From assembly GCA_035552275.1 (NCBI GenBank), contig DASZLR010000110.1, positions 1-39,572 on the forward strand: 39,572 nucleotides of DNA, written 5' to 3'. The notes beneath the pieces were generated by a model. That model saw nothing but the letters and a program-made list of their open reading frames with translations, searched no databases and was not told the DNA's origin. The DNA comes from DASVLX01 sp035552275 (GTDB lineage Bacteria > Actinomycetota > Actinomycetes > Mycobacteriales > Pseudonocardiaceae). The position numbers and the translations under genes were made by a program. Below, piece by piece: positions 23,171-31,113 of the stretch. Position 1 is the stretch's first letter. Every line of letters begins with the position of its first letter.

Positions 23171-24556
23171 GTGCCCGCCGACCGCATCGATACCGTCGTC
23201 AGCTTGTGCAAGCGCCGTGGCTTCGTCTACCCGTGCGGGGAGATCTACGGCGGCACCAAGTCGGCGTGGGACTACGGCCCGCTGGGTGTTGAACTCAAGG
23301 ACAACATCAAGCGGCAGTGGTGGAAGTACATGGTGCAGGGCCGCGACGACGTTGTCGGCCTGGACTCGTCGGTGATCCTGCCGCGCCAGGTGTGGGTGGC
23401 CTCCGGCCACGTTGAGGCGTTCGTTGACCCGTTGGTGGAGTGCACCGCCTGCCATCGTCGCTTCCGGGCCGATCAGCTGGCCGAAGAGTACGCGGAGCGC
23501 ACCGGCAAGGCCGTTCGTGAAGACGATCTCTCCGAGGTGCCGTGCCCGAACTGCGGTAACCGCGGCCAGTACACCGAGCCGAAGATGTTCAACGGCCTGC
23601 TCAGGACGCACCTCGGACCCGTCGACTCCGATGAGGGCCTGCACTACCTGCGGCCGGAGACCGCGCAGGGCATCTTCATCAACTTCCTGAACGTGCTCAC
23701 CACCGCCCGGCGGAAGCCGCCGTTCGGCATCGGCCAGGTCGGCAAGTCGTTCCGCAATGAGGTCACGCCCGGCAATTTCATTTTCCGGACCCGCGAGTTC
23801 GAGCAGATGGAGATGGAGTTCTTCGTCGAGCCGGGCACCGACGAGGAATGGCACCAGTACTGGATTGACGAGCGGAGCCGCTGGTACACCGATCTCGGTG
23901 TGCGGCCCGAGAACCTGCGGCACTACGAGCATCCCAAGGAAAAGCTGTCGCACTACTCGAAGCGCACGGTGGACATCGAGTACCGCTTCCGGTTCGCCGG
24001 CCAGGAGTGGGGCGAACTGGAGGGTGTCGCCAACCGCACCGACTTCGACCTGACCACGCACAGCAATCACTCCGGCGTGGACCTGTCCTACTTCGACCAG
24101 ACCACGAACTCGCGTTACCGGCCGTTCGTGATCGAGCCGGCGGCGGGTGTGGGCAGGCCGATGATGGCGTTCCTGCTGGACGCCTACCAGGAGGACGAGG
24201 CTCCGAACGCCAAGGGCGGCGTGGACAAGCGCGTCGTGCTCCGGCTGGATCGCCGGCTTGCTCCGGTGAAGGCCGCCGTGCTGCCGTTGTCGCGCAACGC
24301 GGACCTGTCGCCGAAGGCCCGCGACCTGGCCGCCCGGCTGCGGCGGAGCTGGAACATCGACTTTGACGACGCCGGTGCGATCGGCCGGCGGTACCGCCGG
24401 CAGGACGAGATCGGCACGCCGTTCTGCGTGACCGTCGACTTCGAGACGCTCAACGACCAGGCGGTGACCATCCGCGAACGGGACACCATGGAGCAGGAGC
24501 GGGTCGCGCTGGACCAGGTCGAGCAGTATCTGGCTGCTCGGCTGCTGGGCTGCTGA
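23171..24556 (+). CDS. glyS: Glycyl-tRNA synthetase (dimeric alpha2 type)
   Basis: 461 aa class II synthetase that charges tRNA-Gly. The N-terminal block RRGFVYPCGEIYGGTKSAWDYGPLGVELK, motif 2 (FRNEVTPGNFIFRTREFEQMEMEFF), motif 3 (GVGRPMMAFLLDAY) and the C-terminal anticodon-binding domain are all intact. The inserted zinc-ribbon has CTAC and CPNC. The single-chain form is the one used by actinomycetes, rather than the alpha2beta2 GlyQ/GlyS enzyme. Two in-frame GTG codons (23165 and 23171) are possible; 23171 is favoured because GGAG at 23162-23165 is then 5 nt upstream. A bidirectional hairpin follows 68 bp after the stop. Confidence 0.96.
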   Translation: MPADRIDTVVSLCKRRGFVYPCGEIYGGTKSAWDYGPLGVELKDNIKRQWWKYMVQGRDDVVGLDSSVILPRQVWVASGHVEAFVDPLVECTACHRRFRADQLAEEYAERTGKAVREDDLSEVPCPNCGNRGQYTEPKMFNGLLRTHLGPVDSDEGLHYLRPETAQGIFINFLNVLTTARRKPPFGIGQVGKSFRNEVTPGNFIFRTREFEQMEMEFFVEPGTDEEWHQYWIDERSRWYTDLGVRPENLRHYEHPKEKLSHYSKRTVDIEYRFRFAGQEWGELEGVANRTDFDLTTHSNHSGVDLSYFDQTTNSRYRPFVIEPAAGVGRPMMAFLLDAYQEDEAPNAKGGVDKRVVLRLDRRLAPVKAAVLPLSRNADLSPKARDLAARLRRSWNIDFDDAGAIGRRYRRQDEIGTPFCVTVDFETLNDQAVTIRERDTMEQERVALDQVEQYLAARLLGC

Positions 24557-24624
24557 GCCTTGGTCGCATGGGGACGATCCACTGTGGAGTTGTCAAGGAT
24601 CGGACTAGCTGTGTTGTTCGGTGC

Positions 24625-24668
24625 GGCTCGCTGAGGGGCGATTCGTACGCATCGCCCCTCAGCGAGCC
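24625..24668. terminator. Bidirectional hairpin between glyS and the trypsin-like gene
   Basis: Perfect 18-bp stem: GGCTCGCTGAGGGGCGAT (24625-24642) pairs with 24651-24668 around an 8-nt loop TCGTACGC. It sits between two convergent genes. There is no T-tract beyond TTT on either side, as is common for hairpin terminators of high-GC actinomycetes. Confidence 0.75.
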
Positions 24669-24719
24669 TGTGGCTTTCCGGGCCGGGAACGGTTCCCGGT
24701 CCCGGTGGACCGGTTTCCG

Positions 24720-25799
24720 CTAGACCGAAGCGACCTGGCGGATCCAGTCCCGGTTCGCCGCGACGCTGACGTACTGCTGCGAACGGCTGGTCGGATCGCC
24801 GGTGGAGCAGACACCCACCTCGGTGCCGCCAGCGAGTTCCGGACCGCCGGAGTCGCCGTTGAAGGCGGAGCCGGTGATGCCGGTGCTGCAGATGGCCTGA
24901 CCGCCCACGGCGTCCTTGCAGCCAAGGTCGGTGACCTTGACTCGGGCCATCTTCAGTTGGCTGGCCGGGCCGGAGTTGGCCGATGTCTTGCCCCAGCCGT
25001 AGATCTGGTTGACGGACCCGACCTGCGGGCCGGCGTCAGCCAGCCGAACGGGCGTGACCTCGACCGGCTCGGCCAGGCGGAGCAGCGCGAGATCGGCCTT
25101 GTCGTCGACCTGCTTGTCCGCCACCGCGACGGTGGTGCCCTGGCCCAACTTAGGTGATCCGACCTGGACGCTCATCGCGCCCGGACTCACGCAGTGCTGG
25201 GCGGTCAGCACCCACGTCGGGGCGACGACCGTGCCGGTGCACTCGAATCCCGTGCCGTCCCAGGCGATCTGCGCCGCCCACGGAGCGTTCAGGGCGTTGC
25301 GTCCGCCGAGGATGAGCTTGGCCGGCCGGGGGTTCTGGCTGCCGCCCGGGTGCGCGCCCCGGTGCGGCTTGCCGCTCCCCGCGTGCCCACCCTTGCCGCT
25401 GGTGCTGCCCTTGGCCCCGGTTCGGCCAGTGCTGCCGGTATGGCCGGTACGGCCGGTGTGACCGCTCGGGGTGCGCCCCGAAGTCCGGTGCTTGCGGGTC
25501 CGGTGCTTCTTCGGAGCGTGCTTGCGCGGAGCGTGGCCGGTGGCCTGGTGGCCGGGCGTGGTTCGACCCGGTTTCCGGTGGCCGTGGCCAGGCTTGTGCT
25601 GGCCCGGGAGTACCGGCTTGATCGGCACGGTGGTCGGATCCGTCGGATCCGTGACCGGAGCCGTCGGGTTGACCGGAGCGACGATCGGCGTCACCGGCGG
25701 GTTGGGGGTAACGGCCGCGTTGGCCAGGCCGGCGGCCGGGAGCATCCCGACCGCGACGGCCGCGCCGCCGACAACCGCCGCCTGCACGATTTTCCTCAT
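24720..25799 (-). CDS. Secreted trypsin-like serine protease with long basic/His-rich linker
   Basis: 359 aa. Signal peptide residues 1-28 (cleavage after GLANA), a Pro/Thr region (29-65), then an unusual linker (66-155) holding about 13 His and 19 Lys/Arg with Gly-X-Y-like steps (GHTGRTGHTGSTGRTGAKG). The S1 chymotrypsin-fold domain starts at about 163 with ILGG, a zymogen-type new N-terminus. The triad is H202 (LTAQHC), D236 (DKADLALL) and S317 (GDSGGP); C187-C203 and others fit the S1 disulfides. So an active extracellular endopeptidase made as a proenzyme is predicted. The linker may bind wall polymers, DNA or metal (inference). Start ATG 25799 has AAAGGA 10 nt upstream. The promoter region carries two DnaA boxes. 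Confidence 0.9.
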   Translation of the reverse strand: MRKIVQAAVVGGAAVAVGMLPAAGLANAAVTPNPPVTPIVAPVNPTAPVTDPTDPTTVPIKPVLPGQHKPGHGHRKPGRTTPGHQATGHAPRKHAPKKHRTRKHRTSGRTPSGHTGRTGHTGSTGRTGAKGSTSGKGGHAGSGKPHRGAHPGGSQNPRPAKLILGGRNALNAPWAAQIAWDGTGFECTGTVVAPTWVLTAQHCVSPGAMSVQVGSPKLGQGTTVAVADKQVDDKADLALLRLAEPVEVTPVRLADAGPQVGSVNQIYGWGKTSANSGPASQLKMARVKVTDLGCKDAVGGQAICSTGITGSAFNGDSGGPELAGGTEVGVCSTGDPTSRSQQYVSVAANRDWIRQVASV

Positions 25800-25894
25800 G
25801 GTGTCACTGTCCTTTCAGGATTGGCATGTGCCGTGTCGGGCACGTGATCAGCACACCAGTCCGGGACAGCCGCTCGCCACCCATCAAGATCAAC

Positions 25895-25924
25895 TTGTGG
25901 ACAACCGAGTCCGTTGTGGACAAC
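25895..25924 (-). promoter_or_regulatory. Two perfect DnaA boxes in direct orientation
   Basis: TTGTCCACA on the minus strand at 25904-25896 and 25923-25915, both inside a repeated 11-mer GTTGTCCACAA; start-to-start distance 19 bp. TTGTCCACA is the preferred DnaA box of Streptomyces. The site lies about 100-125 bp upstream of the trypsin-like gene. Other oriC features (dnaA, dnaN, many boxes) are absent, so this is not an origin. Confidence 0.7.
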
Positions 25925-25927
25925 TTG

Positions 25928-25941
25928 GGGTCATCTGACCC
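25928..25941. promoter_or_regulatory. Palindrome next to the DnaA boxes
   Basis: GGGTCATCTGACCC: arms GGGTCA/TGACCC around TC, 4 bp from the second DnaA box. A TATA-containing tract follows at about 25959-25964 and may be part of a promoter. Possible operator; binding protein unknown. Nothing else is seen in the 25800-26000 interval. Confidence 0.35.
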
Positions 25942-26000
25942 GTCATCAGAAATGTCGGTGTATAGGGGCCGCCAGCGGCAACGTGCGGGCTGGGCCGGGC

Positions 26001-26732
26001 TCAGAGCCGGCGTATGTCCAGCACCTGCTCGACCACCTCGCCGCTGGCCGGATCGCGCTCGACCCGATAGGCCAACCCACGCTGGCGTTCGCTGACCGCT
26101 TCCACCAGCGAAATGCCCCGGTAAAGCAGTCCGGCGCCGTCGTCCGTGCAGTACGTCAGGGGCAACTCGGCGCAGCCGACCGCCCGATGCACCAGCGGGC
26201 GGCGGCCCGGCTCGGAGTCGTAGTGCACGCCATTGCCGTAGGGCAGGAACGCCAGTCCGTTGGTGGCCAGCCGCAACTGGGGCCCGAACGAGTCGGTCGG
26301 GCCGCCGACATGCCAGCAGATCGACCCGGCCGAGACTCCGGCCAGGACGACACCCGCCCGCCAAGCCCGCCGCAGGACCGGTCCCAGCCCGTGCGCGGCC
26401 CAGACCGCCAGCAGGTTCGCCACCGAGCCGCCGTTGACCCAGACCACGTCGTGCGAGCCCACGAAGTCGTCCAGATCCGCGCTGGGCGGCATGGGAAACA
26501 GGTTGAGATGGGAGACCTCGACACCGGCGACCTGGCCGGCCTCGGACAACCGCGCGTTCCATGACAACTGGTCCCCGGTCGCGGTGCCGATCTGGCACAG
26601 CCGGGGCTTCCGCCCGGTCACGCCGGACAGCTCCAGCGCGAAGTGCATCAGCGGGCCGAATTCGAGATCTACCCGATAGCCACGGCGCAAGCCGCCGGAG
26701 GTGGCGAGGATGGTCGGTTGGTCGGCGGGCAT
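26001..26732 (-). CDS. Peptidase S51 family protein (peptidase E / cyanophycinase-like)
   Basis: 243 aa. The nucleophile motif GVSAGS (S134) follows AWRAGVVLA; WVNGGSVANLLAVW and a later YGNGVHYDSEPGRRPLVH block fit the S51 fold, where a Ser-His-Glu/Asp triad cleaves Asp-Xaa dipeptides or cyanophycin-like chains. The sequence is shorter than cyanophycinases and nearer to the cytoplasmic dipeptidase E group; no signal peptide is present. ATG 26732 is 123 bp from the divergent ABC gene, and the two share the intergenic palindrome at 26785. It lies upstream of the trypsin-like gene on the same strand, 200 bp away. Confidence 0.85.
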   Translation of the reverse strand: MPADQPTILATSGGLRRGYRVDLEFGPLMHFALELSGVTGRKPRLCQIGTATGDQLSWNARLSEAGQVAGVEVSHLNLFPMPPSADLDDFVGSHDVVWVNGGSVANLLAVWAAHGLGPVLRRAWRAGVVLAGVSAGSICWHVGGPTDSFGPQLRLATNGLAFLPYGNGVHYDSEPGRRPLVHRAVGCAELPLTYCTDDGAGLLYRGISLVEAVSERQRGLAYRVERDPASGEVVEQVLDIRRL

Positions 26733-26784
26733 GCAATGGATCTTGCCAACTCGATCGGTGTGCCGCTACCCAGTCGAGTGACTC

Positions 26785-26796
26785 TGACAATTGTCA
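26785..26796. promoter_or_regulatory. Perfect 12-bp palindrome upstream of the ABC exporter
   Basis: TGACAATTGTCA, with no spacer, in the divergent region between the S51 peptidase and the ABC ATPase, 60 bp before the ATPase ATG. Candidate operator for the NarL-type regulator encoded at 29803, or for another dimeric regulator. Confidence 0.5.
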
Positions 26797-26855
26797 TGGG
26801 CAGGTCGTGACGCGTGGCGCAGCCGCGCCCACTGACGGCCGGCCATGCTGATCGC

Positions 26856-27824
26856 ATGAACGAGACGACCACATCCGATGGCGGCTGGCGGGCCACCGTG
26901 GAGCCGAGCCGGGCAGCGGTGTCCGCCGGCGCCGCGGCCAGCCTGACCGGCCTCCGCAAGAGCTACGGCGAGGTGTGCGCGGTCGACGGTGTCGACCTGG
27001 TGATCGCGCCCGGCGAGGTGGTGGCGCTGCTCGGCCCGAACGGGGCCGGCAAATCCACCACGGTCGACATGCTGCTCGGCCTGACCAAGCCGGACGCCGG
27101 CGAGGCGCGGATCTTCGGCAAGTCGCCGGCGCACGCGGTGTCCGACGGCATGGTTGGCGCGATGCTGCAGGAGGGATCGCTGCTGGAGGACGCGACCGTG
27201 GCCGAGACGGTCGGCATGATCGCGTCGCTGCACCGTAGGCCGATGGCGGTTGCGGAGGCGTTGCGCCGGGCCGGGATCGAGGATCTGGCGCCCCGCCGGT
27301 GTACCAGGCTTTCCGGCGGCCAGAAACAGCGCGTGCGGTTCGCGGTCGCCCTGGTCTGCGACCCCGACCTTCTGGTGCTGGACGAGCCGACGTCGGCGAT
27401 GGACGTGGCCACCCGCCGCGAGTTTTGGCACTCCATGAAGGAGTTCACCGAGGCCGGCAAGACCGTGCTGTTCGCCACCCACTATCTGGACGAGGCCGAG
27501 GAGTTCGCCGACCGGGTGGTGCTGATGCGGACCGGTCGGGTGATCGCGGACGGTTCGGTCGCCGAGGTTCGGGCGGCCGTCTCCGGCCGGACCCTGCGCG
27601 CGGTGGTGCCGGGCGCGGTCGAGACGGATCTGCTGGCGCTGCCCGGAGTGAACACGGCGGAGTTGCGGGGCGAGCGGATCGAACTGTCCTGCGCCGACTC
27701 CGACGCCGCGCTGCGGGCGCTGCTGGCCGGCTACCCGCGGGCACACGACATCGAAATCAAGGCCGTCGGCCTGGAAGAAGCCTTCCTGGCACTGACCGGC
27801 GACGCGCGGGAGGCGCAGCGATGA
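26856..27824 (+). CDS. ABC transporter ATP-binding protein (ABC-2 / DrrA-like)
   Basis: 322 aa. Walker A GPNGAGKST, signature LSGGQKQRVRFAVAL, Walker B LLVLDEPTSAMD and the H-loop ATHYLDEAE are all present. The C-terminal region (VVPGAVETDLLALPGV...) is the DrrA-type extension that contacts the permease. ATG 26856 was chosen since the frame opening at 26814 adds unrelated residues; there is no clear Shine-Dalgarno. The stop overlaps the permease start (ATGA). With the following kinase and response regulator this makes a four-gene exporter/two-component unit of the type that senses and removes membrane-active compounds or drugs; substrate unknown. Confidence 0.92.
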   Translation: MNETTTSDGGWRATVEPSRAAVSAGAAASLTGLRKSYGEVCAVDGVDLVIAPGEVVALLGPNGAGKSTTVDMLLGLTKPDAGEARIFGKSPAHAVSDGMVGAMLQEGSLLEDATVAETVGMIASLHRRPMAVAEALRRAGIEDLAPRRCTRLSGGQKQRVRFAVALVCDPDLLVLDEPTSAMDVATRREFWHSMKEFTEAGKTVLFATHYLDEAEEFADRVVLMRTGRVIADGSVAEVRAAVSGRTLRAVVPGAVETDLLALPGVNTAELRGERIELSCADSDAALRALLAGYPRAHDIEIKAVGLEEAFLALTGDAREAQR

Positions 27825-28555
27825 AGACCGGATACCTTGTCCTGGAAGCGAAGCGGGCGCTGCGCAATCCGCGTTTCATGTTCTTCACCATGGTCTTTCC
27901 GGTGGTGATCTTCCTCATCGACGTCGCCTCGTTCAAGGGCCACCTGCCCGGAACGACGCAGTCCTACGCGTCGTATCTGATGGCCAGCATGGCGGCGTTC
28001 GGCGCGTTCATGGCCGCCATGAACACCGGCGCGCGGACGGCGGTGGAGCGGTCGGCTGGCTGGCAGCGGCAACTGCGGCTGACGCCGTTGACGCCGCGCG
28101 GTTACCTGCTCGCCAAGGGCGGGGTCGGCATGATCGTGGCGCTGCCGCCGATCGTGCTGGTCGCGCTGGTGGGGCTGTTGGCCGAGGGCGTGCACCTGTC
28201 GGCGGCCGGCTGGGCGCAGGTGGTGTTGGGCATCTGGGTGGCGACCCTGCCGTTCGCCGTGCTCGGTCTGCTGGTCGGGCAGCTCGCCACCGCCGAGACC
28301 ATGCAGGTGTTCACCAGTGGTCTGATGATCGTGCTGGGTTTCCTGGGCGGCATCCTCATTCCCACCACGGTTTTCCCGGACTGGATGAACAGCGTGGCGA
28401 AGGTGCTGCCGAGCTACTGGCTGGCCGACGTCGGGCACGGCGCGGTGCTGGGCAACCAGGATCTCGGTCGGGCGGCGTTGGTGCTGGGCATCTGGACGGT
28501 CGTGCTGGCCGTGGGCGTGATGCGCCGCTATGAGCGGGACAGCGCGCGGACCTGA
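27821..28555 (+). CDS. ABC-2 type permease
   Basis: 244 aa with six predicted helices: FMFFTMVFPVVIFLIDV, YLMASMAAFGAFMAAM, GMIVALPPIVLVALVGLLA, VVLGIWVATLPFAVLGLLVGQLA, VFTSGLMIVLGFLGGILIP and ALVLGIWTVVLAVGVM. The ERSAGWQRQLRLTPLTPRGYLLAK loop is the coupling segment common to ABC-2 permeases. It forms the membrane part of the exporter with the preceding ATPase, whose stop codon overlaps its ATG. The kinase gene starts 45 bp after its end. Confidence 0.93.
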   Translation: MKTGYLVLEAKRALRNPRFMFFTMVFPVVIFLIDVASFKGHLPGTTQSYASYLMASMAAFGAFMAAMNTGARTAVERSAGWQRQLRLTPLTPRGYLLAKGGVGMIVALPPIVLVALVGLLAEGVHLSAAGWAQVVLGIWVATLPFAVLGLLVGQLATAETMQVFTSGLMIVLGFLGGILIPTTVFPDWMNSVAKVLPSYWLADVGHGAVLGNQDLGRAALVLGIWTVVLAVGVMRRYERDSART

Positions 28556-28600
28556 CCTGGGCGGGCGGACCTGCCAGAATGAGCGGCGGAGGTGGAGACG

Positions 28601-29806
28601 GTGAGTGAGGCGTGCCAGCGACGGAGCGGTTGGGAGTGGCCCGCGCCTGACACCGTCCGACCGCCGGCGCGCGAGCGTCTTCGCTCCGTGCTCATTCCCG
28701 GTGTTTTTCTGATCTACCTGGTCGCGCCGGTGGCCGCCGCGTTCGGCGGGCACCGGCCGATCTGGCAGTCGGTCGCGATCATCGCGGACGTCGTGCTGTT
28801 CGTCGCCAGCTACGTGTTCATGCTCACCCGGGCGGACTGGACTCGACTGCTGCGGGTGCTGTCGATCGTGTGGCTGGCGCTGTTCCCGATCGGCCTGGCG
28901 CTGCTGATGGGTCCGAGTCAGCTGATCTACTTCGTTTATGTGATCTCCCCGTCGTTCTTCGTGTTGCCACGCAACGTGGCGATCATGATCGGCGCGGCGG
29001 CGTCGGCGGCATTGCTGATCGGCACCAGGCTGGTCGACGGCAGCGCCGACTGGAGCAGTGTCGTCACCCTCGTCGTGCTGACGGTCGCGATGGTGGCGTT
29101 CAGCCAACTGCGCCTGGCGCAGCAGCGGATGGCCGTCCTGGCGGTCGCCGAGGAGCGCTCCCGGCTGGCCCGTGACCTGCACGACGTGCTCGGCCACAGC
29201 CTGACCACGATCACTGTCAAGGCCGGTCTGGCCCGGCGGGTCCTGGAAAGCGGCGCCGACCGTGAGCGCGCGGTCGCCGAGGTGCGTGACGTCGAGGATC
29301 TGGCCCGGCAGGCGATGACCGACGTACGCGCCACCGTGTCCGGCTACCGGACCGCGTCCCTGCCGGCCGAACTGGTCGGTGCGCGAGCCGCGTTGCGGGC
29401 CGCGGGTATCGCCGCCGCCCTGCCACACGCCGTCGACAACGTGGCCGCCCAGTTCCAGGAGACGTTCGCCTACGTGCTGCGCGAGGGCGTGACCAACGTG
29501 ATCCGGCACAGCGGGGCGACCCGATGCGAGGTTCGGCTCGGTCACAGCTGGCTTGAGGTGCGGGACGACGGCCACGCCAGCGCGGCGACCGCGGCCGCGT
29601 CCCGGGAGTCCGGCGGTGGGCACGGACTGTCTGGTTTGGCTGAGCGGGTCGGCGAGGTCGGCGGCGAGCTGACCGCCCATCCGTTGCCTGAAGGCGGTTT
29701 CCTGCTGCGGGTCGACGTCGCCGGCGAGGAGCCCAAGACCCGCGACTCGGCGAATTCGGTGCCAGCCAACCGGATGTCCGTCGAGCCCTCTGCGGGCCTG
29801 GCGTGA
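28601..29806 (+). CDS. NarL-partner sensor histidine kinase (HPK7/DesK-like)
   Basis: 401 aa. About five membrane helices (residues about 30-165) lack a large external sensor domain, an intramembrane-sensing layout. The HisKA_3 dimerisation box is RLARDLHDVLGHSLTT with the phospho-acceptor H194; the ATPase domain contains EGVTNVIRHSGAT (N box), VRDDGHA and GGGHGLSGLAERV. GTG 28601 has GGAGG 8 nt upstream; GTG 28592 is the alternative. The stop overlaps the response regulator start (GTGA). The kinase probably senses the substrate of the adjacent exporter, or the state of the membrane. Confidence 0.92.
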   Translation: MSEACQRRSGWEWPAPDTVRPPARERLRSVLIPGVFLIYLVAPVAAAFGGHRPIWQSVAIIADVVLFVASYVFMLTRADWTRLLRVLSIVWLALFPIGLALLMGPSQLIYFVYVISPSFFVLPRNVAIMIGAAASAALLIGTRLVDGSADWSSVVTLVVLTVAMVAFSQLRLAQQRMAVLAVAEERSRLARDLHDVLGHSLTTITVKAGLARRVLESGADRERAVAEVRDVEDLARQAMTDVRATVSGYRTASLPAELVGARAALRAAGIAAALPHAVDNVAAQFQETFAYVLREGVTNVIRHSGATRCEVRLGHSWLEVRDDGHASAATAAASRESGGGHGLSGLAERVGEVGGELTAHPLPEGGFLLRVDVAGEEPKTRDSANSVPANRMSVEPSAGLA

Positions 29807-30408
29807 TCCGAGTTCTGCTGGCCGACGACCAGGCGCTGGTCCGCGGTGCGTTGGCGGCGATGCTCAGTCTGGAGAACGACATCGAGGTGGTCGCCGAGGT
29901 GGGCGCGGGCGAGGACGTGCTGCCCACGGCGCGGCGACTCGAACCCGATGTCGCGTTGTTGGACGTGCAGATGCCCGGCAAGGACGGACTTGCCGCCGCG
30001 GCCGAACTGCGGGACGCGCTGCCGTCCTGCCGGGTGGTGATGTGCACGACCTTCGGGCGTCCGGGCTATCTGGCGCGCGCGATGGCAGCCGGAGCGGCTG
30101 GGTTCGTGGTCAAGGACGCGCCGCCCGAACAACTGGTGGACGCCGTGCGCCGGGTGCACAGCGGGCTGCGGGTGGTCGATCCGGCGCTGGCCGCCGAGTC
30201 GCTGGCCCGCGGCGCCAGTCCGCTGACCGACCGGGAACGGGACGTGTTGCGGGCGGCTCGGGACGGCGGCACGGTCGCCGACGTGGCGAAGGCGCTGAAT
30301 CTGTCCGAAGGCACCGTGCGCAACCACCTGTCGTCGGCGATCGGCAAGACCGGTGCGCGCACTCGCGCCGAAGCCGGCCGGCTCGCCGAGGAGTGCGGGT
30401 GGCTGTAG
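29803..30408 (+). CDS. NarL/LuxR-type response regulator
   Basis: 201 aa. The receiver domain has the acidic pair D8/D9, the phospho-accepting D54 (LLDVQMPGKDG), T82/T83 and K104 (VVKDAP). A short linker leads to the LuxR helix-turn-helix (SPLTDRERDVLRAARDGGTVADVAKALNLSEGTVRNHLSSAIGKTGARTRAEA). It is translationally coupled to the kinase (GTGA) and should control the exporter operon. The palindrome TGACAATTGTCA 60 bp before the first gene of the unit is a natural candidate for its binding site. Confidence 0.94.
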   Translation: MIRVLLADDQALVRGALAAMLSLENDIEVVAEVGAGEDVLPTARRLEPDVALLDVQMPGKDGLAAAAELRDALPSCRVVMCTTFGRPGYLARAMAAGAAGFVVKDAPPEQLVDAVRRVHSGLRVVDPALAAESLARGASPLTDRERDVLRAARDGGTVADVAKALNLSEGTVRNHLSSAIGKTGARTRAEAGRLAEECGWL

Positions 30409-30433
30409 AGCCGGCTTCTGCCATCCTGTGTGG

Positions 30434-31078
30434 ATGACCGGGTTCGGGTTGCTGCCCTGGCGTCGCTGGCTGGCTCGGGTCGTGCTCGGCGCGGTGGTGA
30501 TCGTGCTGCTGGTGGTGGGCGGAACCGCGTTCCGGGTGTGGCAGTACGGCCGGATCGACGACCGTGGGCACGCCGACGTGATCCTGGTGCTCGGCGCGGC
30601 CGAGTACGACGGCACGCCGTCCTCGGTCCTGCAGGCCCGGCTCAACCACGCGGACACGCTCTACCAGCAGGGCGTGGCGGACCAGATCATCACCGTCGGC
30701 GGTCGCCGGCCCGGTGACGCGTACACCGAGGCCGAGGCGGGCCAGAAGTACCTGAGCAAGCTCGGCGTGCCGGCCGGGCGGCTCACCGAGGTGAACACCG
30801 GCAACGACACCCTGACCAGTCTGCAGGCGGCGGCCGCGGTGCTGCGCGACCGCGGCTGGTCGACGGCGGTGCTGGTCAGCGACCCCTGGCATATGTTCCG
30901 CTCGGAGATCATGGCCGGCGACTCGGGAATCGACGTGTGGACGTCGCCGACGCACAGCGGGCCGGTGGTGCGGAGCCGGGAGACCCAGATGCTCTACATC
31001 GGCCGGGAAACCGCCGCGCTGTTGTTCTATCGGGCGACCCGTGCGCCGGCCGACGGGATCGGGCTGTCCCTCGGCTGA
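30434..31078 (+). CDS. YdcF-like (DUF218) membrane protein
   Basis: 214 aa. One N-terminal membrane helix (RVVLGAVVIVLLVVGGTAF, residues about 14-33) precedes a DUF218 domain with the strand-loop VILVLGAAEYDGTPSSVLQARL, then ITVGGRRPGD, TGNDTLTSLQAAAAVL and VLVSDPWHMFRSEIM. Related proteins (SanA, ElyC, YdcF) are connected with cell-envelope processes; YdcF binds S-adenosylmethionine in vitro. No exact role can be given. ATG 30434 was chosen; a CATCCT box 6 nt upstream hints at a leaderless mRNA. dgt starts 35 bp downstream. Confidence 0.9.
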   Translation: MTGFGLLPWRRWLARVVLGAVVIVLLVVGGTAFRVWQYGRIDDRGHADVILVLGAAEYDGTPSSVLQARLNHADTLYQQGVADQIITVGGRRPGDAYTEAEAGQKYLSKLGVPAGRLTEVNTGNDTLTSLQAAAAVLRDRGWSTAVLVSDPWHMFRSEIMAGDSGIDVWTSPTHSGPVVRSRETQMLYIGRETAALLFYRATRAPADGIGLSLG

Positions 31079-31101
31079 CGTCGGTTGTCGGCCGGGCTCC
31101 G

Positions 31102-31107
31102 TAGTCT
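31102..31107 (+). promoter_or_regulatory. -10 box TAGTCT, leaderless dgt mRNA
   Basis: TAGTCT fits TANNNT and ends 6 nt before GTG 31114, which has no Shine-Dalgarno. Confidence 0.5.
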
Positions 31108-31113
31108 TGACTG

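Noticed and set aside
25895..25924. The DnaA boxes as a chromosomal origin
   Set aside because: Only two boxes, no dnaA/dnaN or AT-rich unwinding element, and core genes of a non-oriC region around.
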